Of a stretch of DNA of 64,000 bases, positions 35,612 through 46,973 are shown piece after piece. The stretch lies in contig NC_057866.1 in assembly GCF_019393635.1 (NCBI RefSeq), positions 167,956,903 to 168,020,902 on the forward strand, in the 5' to 3' direction. The notes beneath the pieces were generated by a model that saw only the letters and a program-made list of their open reading frames with translations, was not told the origin of the DNA and did not search any database. The position numbers and the translations under genes are program-made. Position 1 is the first letter of the stretch. Each line of letters begins with the position of its first letter. The DNA comes from Dromiciops gliroides (taxonomy: Eukaryota > Chordata > Mammalia > Microbiotheria > Microbiotheriidae).

Positions 35612-36575
35612 CACTGAGGCAAAACTACCTTCCCTCTCCCCTTTGGTGAGTTTCTGGGTGAACCTGGACAAGAGCTGCATGGGATGAGTCTCAGACTTTG
35701 TTGTTGAGGGGAGTGCCCACGTGGATGAGATCCCAGACCCATCCAAGTATGGAAGTGACCATACATAGGGTATGCATCTGTCTTTCACTCTCCTCAAGCT
35801 TTAAGCACAGGCTTTGAAAGGATAATTTTTCAGTAGTACAAAATACAGTTTGGTGCTTTGGGGCAATACAGGAAAACTATAAGATCCCATCTCTGCTGTC
35901 CTGGAAAATCTGGTTGAGGAAGCAAGCCATCCAGCCCTGCATTGTTCCTGAACTATCTCATGTGTGTACAAATGCCAAAATGAACAAAGGCCAAAATGAG
36001 TGGTACAGACAAAAATGCTATCAGAATGAAAAGGAGGGGGAGATCAGTACGGACAGGCCGATGTGGTTGGGGATGGCCTTGTCACAGAGAAAGGTGGAAC
36101 TTATTCTGTCCTCCAAATATGGGTAAGATTTGGATGGACACATAGGTGAGGGAAGGGACCTCTGGATGGTAGGCTGCTCTGTGTAATGAAAAAGGAACTG
36201 GGTTTGGAGAGAGAGCTGAGCTCACTAACTTGCTGTATGAGTTTAAGCAAGTCATATTGACCTGGCTTCAAATGATAAGAGTGTTAAATTTTCAGTGTGA
36301 GTATTTGTACCTTGGGCAAGTAAGTGGGGTGGGGGCAAAATGGCATGAACAAAGGTACCAAGTTAAGAATGAATTATTGGTATAATCTATGGCTCAAGGC
36401 CCCTGGCATTCAGCTTACTTGTACCTGGTCCAATCCTGGGTAAGTCCTAAAAGATCACTCTTACTCATTAGGACCCACTCATAATTTACTCCGAGAAATC
36501 TCTGAATATAGTTTATATCTAGATTTCACAAATATGGTTGAAAGGGGACCTCAGCTTTCATATAAGCAGTGAGGG
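35612..36575. other. Unclassified intergenic stretch
   Basis: A weak MIR trace at 36185-36260; otherwise nothing recognised. Confidence 0.35.
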
Positions 36576-36577
36576 TA

Positions 36578-36724
36578 GGGGGCAGCTAGGTGGTGCAGTG
36601 GATAAAGCACTGGCCCTGGATTCAGGAGGACCTGAGTTCAAATTTGACATCAGACACTGGACACTTACTAGCTGTGTGACCCTGGGCAAGTCACATAATC
36701 CCCATTGCCCTAAAAAAAAAAAAA
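36578..36724 (+). repeat. WSINE1/Mar1-type SINE
   Basis: Complete head, A13 tail. Confidence 0.93.
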
Positions 36725-36984
36725 GAAGCTAAAAATAAATAGCTGTCCCAAACCTAATTCCCCAATACTTTCCTAATCTTCCCAGGAGATAGTAGAAGTG
36801 AGTCAAACCTAAGAATTAAGTAATTTTTCCTAGAGTTCAAGATCTGATGTTCTAAGAGCCAATGAGACAACAAAACAAAAAACAAAGAAACAAAAGCCTG
36901 ACCTCCTCCCTCTCTTTGGAATTTCTGTTAGTAGCATGGAGGGTGGATTCTAAATAGGAGACACTGGGGGCAGGGATAATTCAA

Positions 36985-37330
36985 GTAGAGATATTCTCTG
37001 GGCAGATAGAAGTTTCCTTAAGCTGGATCTCTAGTGAGAAGTCAAGGCATGAGCCATTGCCATGGAGATGCTAGCAGAAGCTGTGAGAAAGGATCAATTC
37101 AATAAATGAAAGAGAAAAGAAGAAAAAAGACAAGAGAGGGAATTGTTACAAAGAGGAAGGTTCAAGGAGGCTGGAATGGAGAGGGTACACAGCAGTATTC
37201 AATGCTGCAAAAAGGTCAAGGAAAATTATATTTAGAAAAAAAGTTCCTTTGCAGAATCAGGATGATGAGGGAGACATTCAGAATTTTGAGGGGTGTGGAG
37301 GCAGAGACAATGAGCATAGGTAGGTTTAAC
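36985..37330 (-). mobile_element. L2-like LINE fragment, antisense
   Basis: ttcaatgctgcaaaaaggtc and flanking text resemble internal 3' L2 sequence in reverse; diverged. Confidence 0.45.
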
Positions 37331-37990
37331 AGTTAGGTGTATGTGGAAAGGGTGTGACCAGGAGGAACTAGGTCAAGATTTTAGTCTTGAAGATATCTCC
37401 AAGTACAATATATGAACGTTCCACAGACACCACATTTGGGACTTTGTCACCTGTCCTTGCCCTGTGTGTCAGCAGGTTAAGAACTCCTGGTTTAAAGAGT
37501 TTTCTGGAGGCCTGGCTGGAAGGAGCCCAGAGGCCCAAGGTTGTTGGAAACACAAAAGTCAGCAATAAATGGCACCAGAGAAAGGAGAAGCCCTTGCTGC
37601 TTATCTGGACTCACAGGGATAATGTCAAAGGTAGCAATGACTTCATCACAGAATTCCTCCAGTGGGCATTGTTTCCTTTTGAACAGCAGGTTGCTTCGGG
37701 GTTAGTAGTTTGCACTGAACTGCTTCTCACTGACTGTTATCAGAAGTCATAGTAATAAGGGATAAGAAATTGAGCTATCTCCCCCTCCCTGTCTGAAGAA
37801 TGTTTCAAACACAGTGGCAGAGTGAGGCTGCTAATACCTGGATTCTCTTGTACTTTGTTGTTGTGTTGAAAAAGGAAACATTCTGCCCCATTCCACCTGA
37901 AGCCCAGCCATCAATTTGGGGAAAGGAATGGGAACCACGAAGAAGTAACCTGACATGGTTATAGGCTCCAACTCAGGCAGGAATTGCTTT
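37331..37990. other. Unclassified intergenic stretch
   Basis: A hAT-like terminal phrase (caggttaagaactcctgg) near 37472; a 121-codon frame at 37387-37752 has no family support. Confidence 0.35.
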
Positions 37991-37994
37991 TTGT

Positions 37995-38110
37995 GTTAGG
38001 TTATAGAAAGAGCATTGAATTGGGAATCAGAGAACCTGGGTTCAATTGTTGGCCCTTCCACTTACTACCTATACATCCTTGGACCAATCAAGAAACTGAG
38101 CCTTAGTTTC
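37995..38110 (+). repeat. MIR SINE
   Basis: gggaatcagagaacctgggt, then cacttactacctatacatcc. Confidence 0.75.
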
Positions 38111-38124
38111 TGCTTGGATTTGGT

Positions 38125-38690
38125 CAATCAATAAACATTTATTAAGTACCTACTATGTGTCAGAGAAGGGCAGGTAGGTGGCACAGTGCCGGACCTGGAG
38201 TCAAGGAAGACTCATCTTCCTGAGTTCAAATCTGACCCCAGACACTAGCTGTGTGACCCTGGGCAAGTTACTTAACCTTGTTTGCCTCAGTTTCCTCATC
38301 TGTAAAATGAGCAACCACTCCAGATATCTTTGCCAAGACAATCCCAAATGGGGTCATAAAGAGTCAGACATGACTGAAAAATGACTAAACAACAACAATG
38401 ACAACAAAAATAACAATATATGCCAAGCACTAGGGATACAAAGAGAACCAAGATAGTCCCTGTTCTCTGGGAGCTCACAACCTGATGGTGGAGACCACAT
38501 GCATGCAAACAATTATGTACAAAAAAGTTATGTAGTAAATAAACTAAGAAATGATCAACAGAGGAAAGGCACTAGAATTAAGAGGGCTTGGGAAAAGCTT
38601 CCTGTAAAAGGTAGGCTTTACACTGACACTTGAAGGACCCCAGGGAAAAAGCCAGGAGGCATAGTTTGGGCATTCTTAACTGTCATGTTC
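38125..38690 (-). mobile_element. L2 LINE 3' region split by a SINE
   Basis: caataaacatttattaagta before, and ccctgttctctgggagctca after, the inserted Mar1-type SINE. Confidence 0.75.
38168..38412 (+). repeat. Longer Mar1-type CORE-SINE
   Basis: Sense copy: ggcaggtaggtggcacagtg, ctgtgtgaccctgggcaagt, cagtttcctcatctgtaaaa, gagtcagacatgactgaaaa, CAA-rich tail. Confidence 0.92.
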
Positions 38691-39022
38691 CCTGTTCCAT
38701 TGGCAGTCTGCGGAAGTCTATGGGCCCTTTCTCAGAATGAAATTTTCAATGAATAAAATAAAATACATAGGGGGCAGCTAGATGGCGCAGTGGTAAAGCT
38801 TCGGCTCTGGATTCAGGAGTACCTGGGTTCAAATCCGGCCTCAGACACTTGACACTTACTAGCTGGGCAAGTCATTTAACCCTCATTGCCCTGCAAAAAA
38901 CCAAAAAATAAACAAAAAATAAAATACATAGGATTATAAAAGAAACTAAAGGTTAGTGAAGATAAAAATGTATTCCCTCCCCCCCTTCAAAGTTCATGAA
39001 CCAGGTTTAAGAAGTCTGGGAC
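38690..39022. mobile_element. hAT-like MITE remnant (copy c), split by a SINE
   Basis: ctttctcagaatgaaatttt and aaaataaaatacatagg, then SINE, then attataaaagaaactaaagg and aaccaggtttaagaagtctg. Confidence 0.5.
38772..38916 (+). repeat. WSINE1/Mar1-type SINE nested in MITE
   Basis: Perfect 16-bp TSD aaataaaatacatagg (38756-38771, 38917-38932). Confidence 0.96.
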
Positions 39023-39171
39023 GGGGGCGGCTAGGTGGCGCAGTGGATAAAGCACCGGCCTTGGATTCAGGAGTACCTGAGTTCAAATCCGGCCTCAGAC
39101 ACTTGACTTACTAGCTGTGTGACCCTGGGCAAGTCACTTAACCCCCATTGCCCAGCAAAAAAAAAAAGAAG
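39023..39171 (+). repeat. SINE doublet, first unit
   Basis: Preceded by TSD aagaagtctgggac at 39009-39022; its partner lies after the second unit (39318-39331). Confidence 0.93.
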
Positions 39172-39317
39172 TTAGGTGGCGCAGTGGATAGAGCACCGGC
39201 CCTGGAGTCAAGAGTACCTGAGTTCAAATCCGGCCTCAGACACTTAACACTTACTAGCTGTGTGACCTTGGGCAAGTCACTTAACCCCAATTGCCTCACT
39301 AAAAAAAAAAAAAAAAA
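39172..39317 (+). repeat. SINE doublet, second unit, head-truncated
   Basis: Starts ttaggtggcgcagtgg and so lacks the first ~8 nt (ggggcagc); long A tail runs into the outer TSD. Confidence 0.93.
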
Positions 39318-39344
39318 AAGAAGTCTGGGACCAGATTCCCCCCC

Positions 39345-39440
39345 CCCCCATGAGGGTTAAGTGATTTACCCAGGATCACATAGCTAGCAGACTATCTCTT
39401 GAGCTCCTTGACCCTCTGAACTCTACCAGCCTGTCGTTCT
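39345..39440 (-). repeat. SINE/MIR core remnant
   Basis: atgagggttaagtgatttac, ccaggatcacatagctag. Confidence 0.55.
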
Positions 39441-39954
39441 TTATAATGCTAGACCTCTTCACCGGTTTCAGTGCATTGGCATGAAATAAACATTAAGAGG
39501 AAGAGAGAAGAGGGGGAGACTGATTTTTTTTTTGTAGTGCTTTGGGTAACGTTTGTTTATGTCAGGAGGAAGGGGAGGACTGAACGGCTTCAATATCACT
39601 GGTTGTATGTTTTGAGTGGCATGTCAGGGTGGAGCTCACCTTTGTCCCTTCCATGGGGGCACCTTTTCCTTGTCTCTATTAATAACTAGTCTTTGTTTCC
39701 TGTCTCTGTCTCTCCCCGTCTCTAAGTCTGTGTGTGATTGTCAGTGCTACACGCAAAGCCAGCTCCAACTCCCCTCAGTGGAAACTGAGGCCCAGAGGCA
39801 GGAGGCCAGGAGGCAGAACCTGGTCTAATCCAGGTCTTCACCTGACTCCAAAGCCAGTGCTTCCTGTAGGCAGCTTCTTTCCGGGAGCCTTTTTCTCATC
39901 CTAGGTCTGTCTTTGTGCTTGTACGGTGTGGCTCTCTGTGCCTGGATCTGTATG

Positions 39955-39956
<2 letters not shown>
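39441..39956. other. Unclassified stretch before the CpG island
   Basis: A short cactccagtg-like MIR trace (gaaactgaggcccagaggca) at about 39781; otherwise nothing recognised. Confidence 0.35.

Positions 39957-40017
<61 letters not shown>
39957..40017. repeat. (CA)n microsatellite
   Basis: About 30 perfect CA units at the edge of the CpG island. Confidence 0.97.
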
Positions 40018-40020
<3 letters not shown>

Positions 40021-40329
40021 GCAGGGGCTTTCCTCCACTCTTTGTGTCCCTGTAATTTTTCTTCTGAGGCTTCAGATCCTTCTAGGCTATCCTCCAAGGT
40101 AAAGATGCCCGCCGAGCTCAGCAGGATGCAAACGGGGAGGTCGGGGAGAAGAAAACCGGTTAAAAAAAAAAAAGGGCGTTCTGCCCTTCGACAGATCACT
40201 TGGGAAAAGAGGGAGGCGTATTGTTACCTGGAGAAGGGAAGGAGGCAGGCTGGCAGCCCCGCCCATCGCCTGCGCCCTACCCCCCCCCCCCTTCTCTCCT
40301 CCCCTAGGCTGCCGGGTCCCCGTCTACTG

Positions 40330-40494
40330 GGAAGCTGCAGTGACATGGGAAGAGCCGGCCTCGGCGGTGGGAGGTAGTGAGTGAGACGCTAAGCTCTACG
40401 ATCCGGGCAAGGGAAGGGGAAGGAGGAGGGAAGCCGATCTGCCGGCTGGCTGCCGAGAGGGTAGAACTGCATCGGAGAGGGGAGCGTTGGCGAG
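40330..40494 (+). other. FHDC1: Candidate FHDC1 non-coding exon 1
   Basis: A strong splice donor (gcgag|gtaagt) occurs at 40494/40495 in the 5' part of the CpG island. The next coding exon of FHDC1 has its acceptor at 50818 and opens with untranslated sequence, so a non-coding first exon is required. This donor is the best candidate I see. The exon start (transcription start) is only a guess, and other donors further into the island are possible. Confidence 0.45.
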
Positions 40495-42686
40495 GTAAGT
40501 CCAGGCTGCCGGCGGCGAGCCGGCGACTGTGCTTGGCTGGGGGCGGGGGTGAGGTGGAGGGAATCCAGGCTGGGAATGGAACGACCCTGGGAATTCACAC
40601 CCCACTGCCTCCCAGGAGGGGCCAAACTCAGGTCAGGGCAGCGCAGCGCAGTGCGGCTCGGGGCGGGAATAGGGGCTGGTTTGCGGCCAAGACAGAAGGG
40701 AAATAGAGCCCTGGAAAGTGGTGGCGGGGTCCCGGCCGTCCTTCAGTCCCCGCCCGGGTGGGCAGTAGGAGGGGGAAGAGTCTTTGGCCCTAACTTGACC
40801 TGCCCCCACCCCACCAGCTCTGCGACTAAGGCTTTTTCCACAGCCGTCCCTACTGTTCCCCAATCACCGGGAGCAGGAGTTGGAGCTCGGAGCTCCCCCG
40901 AGGGCTGTTAATCCCTGTGGCTGCGAGGCATCTAGCTTTTCTTTACACTCCACCTCCCTCCCAAAGCAGTGATAGCTACGCGGCGGGGGAAAAGCAACCG
41001 TGCATCTGCAGATTGGAATCTAGTCCCATCTCCTCCTCCCTCCACCTTCCCTTTTCTGGAAAGAGAGAACAAACAAAGACGCATTCTTCCCGAGTCCGAA
41101 CATCATTTCTTTCTGCTGCCAGACTAGGTTTAGGTTGGTTGTGTTTGGCTTTAGATTTTGGAGAACGCTGTTCCCTTCCACAGCCTGGCCTCCCTCTCCC
41201 CGTCCTCCCTTGCATCCCTGGCCAGTCCGAAAGATTTGGGTTGGAGGGGAGATGGGAGCTCTTCCGAGCGCACGGTGCAACTTTCTGCGCGGAAATCGGC
41301 AGTTACACTTGACTCTCCCTTCTCCCTGGAGCTGCATGCCCCACGCTCCCGGCGCCGCAGTGCCCCGACGACTTCCATTCTTGGAAGTGGGTGCGGGAGG
41401 CGGGGGCGGGGCGCGGGAACTCTGTCCTTGGGATATTGATGAGGCGACGCACGCTTTTCTGGATTGATTGGGCGGCGCGGAGTTCGGATTTGGAGTAGTA
41501 GCTTACGTTGGCAGAAGTTTGGGTGAGGAGGAGGGTGGGGGTAGGAAAGAGGGTGTGTGTGTACGCGCACTAAATCGCCACCCACTCCTACCCACCCAGC
41601 AGTGTTGGAGGAGAACAAGCTCTTTATTGATTCCTCCTCCTGATTCATCCGTTGCGAGCTTCCCGCGGGTATTGGTCCCCTGGCTTCCTTCTTCCCCCAG
41701 CTCCAGCCCCAGCCGAGCCCCATAGTCAGGGATGCTGGAAGTGCTGTCTGCTGCTCCCTCGGAGGAGCGAGCCTTTCTCTCGGCTCCGCGAGCCATCCGA
41801 AAGGAGGTGGGGGAGGGGGCCGAAGGAGCGAGGGGCGGGGTAGACGCGGCGGTTAGCTCTGCGGGGTCGGCACAGCCCGGGAGCTGCAAAGCCGCGTGTG
41901 GGCATTGTTAGAGAAGGCGGGGAGAGACCCTTCACCTTCCCCTCGGCCAAGGAGAAAGGGAGACGAACACCGAGCCTTTGCCCGCCTCCCTCACGCCCCC
42001 ACTACACTTCACGTGGCGCTTGCTCCGGACTTGGTTGGGGGGGGGGTGCTGCTCCCACCTGGTGCTTAGTCATGCTGGTCTCTCCCCCCTTTCCCCGCTG
42101 GCAGGACGGCTCCGTGGTGGGCTCTCCTTGGGATGAGGAACTAACCTATGGGCCTGGCCCGGTTCGACTGGGAGGGGAGGTGGAAGCGAGGAATCCCGAC
42201 CCTTCCCCACGCCACTGCCCCCTCCCCCAGCCCAAGTCCGCCAATTCCCTGCGGGCACGGTGGGAGGTTGCGATGAGGAGGAGCCCCCACGCGGCGAACA
42301 GCTGCCCTCCCCCCTCCCGTGCGCCGGGACCCAGGGGACCCAGGGCTCGGGGAGGCCCTTGCGGCTAGTAACGGAGAGAGCTGCAAGGGCAAGACAGGAG
42401 GCCATGAGCGAAGAAAGTTCTTCCCCCACCTAACTACTGCTGGGACTCCCACTTTTGCCTCGGGGTTAGGGGTGTCTTCTAGGTTTTGCCCTCCTACCCT
42501 TACCAGAGGTTTTGAAAGATAGCGCTTTGCAAACATCAAAGCGTGATAGAAATGGTGTCTGTCTCCCCTCCCCCCCCACGCCCCCGAAACGCCTGCCTAT
42601 ACGAGGGCGATCATCCCTGGAAGCCGGGGCTGCCCGCTGACCCCGAGCGTGATCGCTACCCCAAATTGGCCCTGCGCCTTCCTCTG

Positions 42687-42690
<4 letters not shown>

Positions 42691-42740
<50 letters not shown>
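42691..42740. repeat. (TG)n microsatellite inside the CpG island
   Basis: About 24 TG units flanked by CpG-rich DNA. Confidence 0.96.
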
Positions 42741-43069
42741 TATCTCTGGAGCAAGGACTCCCCCACCCTCTGCCACCCCTCCCACGTGAGACCTTAACGC
42801 CTTGGAGGAGCGATCCGGCTCCGCCAAGATAACAAACCCGAGGAGGGGAAGAGAGAGGGACAAAGTTGACATCATCGGGCGAGCAGCCGCCATCGCTGGG
42901 GTCCTCCCTGCCCCCGAGCGCTTGGCCGCGGGGGGAGGCTCCGTGGAGGCAGGCTCTGTCCAGTTTGGGTCACCAACTAACTCTTAAGCATCCCATTCCT
43001 CCCTGTTCCCCGGATTCAGAGCGCCCAACTTTTCCCCGTGGTTATCTATCGCCCAACAAGTTATGTACG

Positions 43070-44570
43070 GGTCGGGGCTTGTGCCCACCCACCAGTTGAG
43101 TGGGGGTTTTATCTGAATGAGTTGCCGGTGTTTGTCGCTGCTGCCTCTGGGATTGGTCACGAGATGCTTCATTGATTCCTTTGTGTCGCTTTTATTGAGT
43201 TCCATGCTTCGGAACACTGCTGTGCTGGGGTGGTGAGTGAGCCGGGAGGGCAGGTAGCTAAAAGCGCCACTCTTTGGTGCAGGAGTGGTATGCACCTGAC
43301 TGACTCCGAGAATTGGAAGGATTGAGGGAGACAGATAGCTAGTAAATATGGATCACCTAGGAAGGCACTGGCTTTCCAGAGTGGCTTCCATCAAATATCC
43401 GTGATTGCCCCTACTTGTAGATTTCCTTTCCAGCAAGCATCTGTTTTGCTCAGAAAGTACCTCTCTAGTGTACTTCCTTTGGGGACCGCTTTTTATTGAC
43501 AAATAGGCGTTCTAGGAATTTTTAAGTAGAGTTTTCTTTCCATTCCCTTCCTGGGAAATCCTTAGAGTTTCATTCCGCATGCTTTGTGGGATGGATCTCT
43601 GTAAAGTTGAGACAAAGAGAGAAATGGGAACTGTAACATTCAAGTACAGACGTTTCTCTTTTACTCCTGTTTTGCTCTCAAGCCATTAGCATTTGAAAAA
43701 TGTTTATGTTGTATATATAGGTTTAATATGTTGACCAGAAACACACATTACCTTTAGTTAAGTTCTTTCATTGCTGAGCAGTGCAGGTTTTTGTAATTAT
43801 GCCAAGAAAAATTGGACATTGGCAGCCCTGTTGCAGTTGTTGCAGTTGTAGTGAATGGCATTCCCTGCTTAAAAAGTTGTGTGTGAGAGGGACTTTTTCA
43901 GTATAAATTGGAATAGAATAGGAGCAAAAATTCTGCTTTTTATTGTTGCCCAGTTTTCTTTCACTTCCTTTCTCCCTTATCTATAAAACCCTAGAGCTGT
44001 GTTTTTATGCACATGAATCCTAATGGATCTTTCCTTTCCTCTTCTGCTCAGATTTTGTTCTTTTTCATTTATCTTCCAAAGGGTGTGAGCTGACCCTTTT
44101 TGCCACCCTCTGAATCTGTGACTCATTTAATGAGATGATGGTGCAAGGTTTTCTGATGGATTTTTTTTTTTTGGCACTGCTCTTGATCCACCATCTTTGT
44201 AGTCAGAGGATAGATGATAGGCCCAGCCTACTGACCCTCTTGGAGGAAAGCCTTTGAACTAAACTGAGCATCATTAACACTATATTATGCTTAGCCTCTC
44301 TCTTAGCCTGTATATTCCCTTGGAAATATGATCACTTCACAAAACATTATTGGCCCAAAGAGTTGTAATGTGTGGTATTGGCTCAATAAGTAGGTGAGAA
44401 CATTTTTTCTTGGGAAGGTAAAACTTAATGTTCCCTGAAGACGCTTCTAGCAGTATTTATTCTGAGGCCCTTTGGTGGTTTTTTGTGTTTTTTTTTTTCA
44501 ATCTAACCAGAGTCTAAGTAAAACTATTTTTTAATACTCCCTAAGTAAAAGTTGGCAGAGCTGAAAGTTA
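43070..44570. other. Repeat-poor intronic stretch
   Basis: FHDC1 intron 1 after the island; no repeat or exon recognised. Confidence 0.45.
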
Positions 44571-44574
44571 TGAT

Positions 44575-44800
44575 CCTGAACTCTAGGCACGATTGCAGAG
44601 TAGAAGAGAGCTGGGCTTGGAGTCAAGACAGCTGGGTTTGAATCCCTGTGCAGACACTTATTAGCTGTGGGCAAGTCAGAGCTTCTCACAGCCTCAGTTT
44701 CTTTATCTATGAAATGGGGATAATGATACTTCACAGGGTTGTTGTGAGGAAAGGGCTGTGCAAACTTTTCCATATAGATGTGAATTATTATTTTTATCAC
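44575..44800 (+). repeat. MIR SINE
   Basis: cttggagtcaagacagctgg, gcctcagtttctttatctat, gggataatgatacttcacag. Confidence 0.85.
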
Positions 44801-45152
44801 ACTAAGAGGGGCCACTCCTAGAAATTGCCTCTGTGTGATGGCTAGTATTCAGGGTGTTAGAAGAAAAAATGATCATCTTGCTTCGAAGACAATCAGTGGC
44901 AGGCTGAAGCTTCACCCTGTTCTGTGAGTTGCTTTGTAAACATAATGGGCAGCCTTGGTGAGATTCTTCTCTGCTTTAAGACCCTAAACTGTAGAGGCGA
45001 TATCATATACAAGTCTTTCAATGTGTCTGGTAGAGATACCTCACATTTTCCATACCAGTCAGCTGCTGGTGTGTTCCATTTTCATGATGAGCATTCCTTA
45101 GCACAGAAAAATAGGCGATAATACACTGTCTATATAGAATCTGTTCTTTAAC

Positions 45153-45315
45153 GTGTGTGTGTGTGTGTGTGTGTGAGTGAAAGAGGGGTAAATGACTTGC
45201 CTAGAGTCAAACAGCTAGTAAACGTCCAGTGTCTGAGGCTGGATTTGAACTCAGGTCCTCCTGAATTCAGGGCTGGTGTTTTCTCCACTGCACCCCACTC
45301 TAGCTGCCCCCAAAT
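45153..45315 (-). repeat. WSINE1/Mar1-type SINE with a (CA)n tail
   Basis: Antisense copy whose tail is (TG)n at 45153-45175 rather than poly-T; TSD gttctttaac/gttctttcaac (45143-45152, 45316-45326). Confidence 0.88.
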
Positions 45316-45654
45316 GTTCTTTCAACTTTGGCTCTTGTTAAGATTTTTGAAGCCTGGTTCTCAGAGTGCCCGGGTGCCTGATTGCAGGGCACTTTACTCC
45401 TTCCCTTCTGTATCATCAAAATCTAGTTCTCCTAAGGTCAGTCAAGGACCCACAAGCAAATTAGTACGTCATAAAATAGCCTTCAGGTTTTAGCTACTCA
45501 TTCCTGGTGAACTAGATTTATGAGAAGGTGCTGGGATTCATGTGTGTGGCCCCGGGGAAAAAAGAATCTAGGCAAGGTGGTGCTATGTTGTAAAAGATGG
45601 GAGAAAAGTCATGCTTTGTCAAGTGTGGGACCAGGGAATGACTCCAGCCACCTG

Positions 45655-45765
45655 ACACCTTTTATCCATCCCTTTGGGTCCTTGATGGTAAAGATGATTT
45701 CATTCTTTGTGCCAGTGCCTGGAACATAGGCTATGCACTTAATAAATGCCTATGGAACAACTGGT
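45655..45765 (+). mobile_element. L2 LINE 3' end
   Basis: ttgtgccagtgcctggaaca, then cacttaataaatgcctatgg. Confidence 0.75.
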
Positions 45766-45984
45766 TGACCATAGGTATTAGAAGCTGTATATGTGTGCAT
45801 TCATATTTCTGTGTGTATTCTTTCTTGTTCTTTTCCAGTTCTCTTCCACTGCATGTTTGTATGCGTGTATTTTAATATCATAGTTGTGCAAGTAGACAAA
45901 AGTAAAGGAGCTTTTGATTTGGGGGTGTCAAGAATTGCATTATATATTATTTTTTAATTTATTTTTTATTTTTGTATATTTTTT

Positions 45985-46118
45985 GCAGGGCAATGAGGGT
46001 TAAGTGACTTGCCCAGGGTCACACAGCTAATAAGTGTCAAGTGTCTGAGGCTGGATTTTAACTCAGGTACTCCTGAATTCAGGGCTGGTGCTTTATCTAC
46101 TGCATCACCTAGCTGCCC
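45985..46118 (-). repeat. SINE in a 199-bp tandem duplication, copy A
   Basis: Antisense SINE with diagnostic changes agctaataag, ggattttaactcagg and ctactgcatcacctag; starts gcagggcaatgagg. Confidence 0.93.
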
Positions 46119-46183
46119 CCCCCCCCAACTATTATATCTCTTCTTTTTTTTTTTTAAGTATCTTTGTTTGTTTGGGTTTTTTT

Positions 46184-46318
46184 GCAGGGTAATGAGGGTT
46201 AAGTGACTTGCCCAGGGTCACACAGCTAATAAGTGTCAAGTGTCTGAGGCTGGATTTTAACTCAGGTACTCCTGAATTCAGGGCTGGTGCTTTATCTACT
46301 GCATCACCTAGCTGCCCC
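46184..46318 (-). repeat. SINE in a 199-bp tandem duplication, copy B (hybrid)
   Basis: Carries the same three diagnostic changes as copy A exactly 199 bp on, but starts gcagggtaatgagg like copy C. Confidence 0.93.
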
Positions 46319-46386
46319 CCCCCCCCAACTATTCTATCTCTTCTTTTTTTTTTTAAGTATTTTTGTTTGTTTGTTTGGTTTTTTTT

Positions 46387-46523
46387 GCAGGGTAATGAGG
46401 GTTAAGTGACTTGCCCAGGGTCACACAGCTAGTTAAGTGTCAAGTGTCTGAGGCCAGATTTGAACTCAGGGAGTCCTGAATCCAGGGCCAGTGCTTTATC
46501 CACTGCGCCACCTAGCTGTCCCC
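46387..46523 (-). repeat. WSINE1/Mar1-type SINE, copy C
   Basis: Starts gcagggtaatgagg but lacks the copy A changes (agctagttaag, cactgcgccacctag). Flanks share ttttttaagtattttt, its probable TSD. Confidence 0.93.
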
Positions 46524-46529
46524 TTTTTT

Positions 46530-46667
46530 TAAGTATTTTTAAAAAATTTTTTCCAGTTACATATAAAGATAGTTTTCAACTTTTGTTTGTACAAGCTTTC
46601 CAATTTCAGATTTTTTTCCCTCCCTCCCCCCTCCCCTAGACAGCAGGTAATCTGATATAGGTTTTAA

Positions 46668-46670
<3 letters not shown>
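46530..46670 (-). mobile_element. L1 LINE 3' terminus
   Basis: gatagttttcaacttttgtt, then CT-rich DNA and caggtaatctgatataggtt. Confidence 0.75.

Positions 46671-46674
<4 letters not shown>

Positions 46675-46708
<34 letters not shown>
46675..46708. repeat. (TG)n microsatellite
   Basis: TG run following the L1 3' end. Confidence 0.95.
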
Positions 46709-46713
<5 letters not shown>

Positions 46714-46973
46714 ATATGTATATCTAATCTTAAGGACAATAAACTCTATACAAATAGAGGTACATGTGGCATATATCAAAATAGATGGCACAACTGCAAT
46801 GAATGGGATATTTTCTATGCAAAATAGCTTTAAACACATTGCAAGGATGATCTGCCAAAATTGCCTGTGCTTTCTTGAAAAAAGAAGAGTTCAAATATAA
46901 CTATAAACTGTAATTGACAATGAGTCATTTGCTTTAGGGGTGCCAACCATGAAAATAACATAGCTAACATCTT

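Larger units (their letters stand above)
40090..43070 (+). promoter_or_regulatory. FHDC1: CpG-island promoter region of FHDC1
   Basis: About 3 kb is strikingly GC-rich and CpG-rich against an A/T-rich, CpG-poor background. It holds GC boxes (ggggcggggc around 41403-41412), many short CpG clusters and no obvious TATA box. A (CA)n tract (39957-40017) borders it and a (TG)n tract (42691-42740) lies inside. The next gene downstream on the + strand is FHDC1, so this is inferred to be its promoter. No interspersed repeat is visible inside, consistent with constraint. Long frames on both strands here are by-products of GC content. Confidence 0.8.

Noticed and set aside
37387-37752. 121-codon plus-strand frame
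   Set aside because: Lies in L2/hAT-like debris with no recognisable domain.
39957-40377. 154-codon frame across the CA repeat and island edge
   Set aside because: Begins in or near poly-His/Thr from (CA)n; not protein-like.
41151-41723. 190-codon minus-strand frame in the CpG island
   Set aside because: Low-complexity, Arg/Pro/Gly-rich, overlapped by open frames on both strands; typical by-product of GC-rich DNA with few stops.
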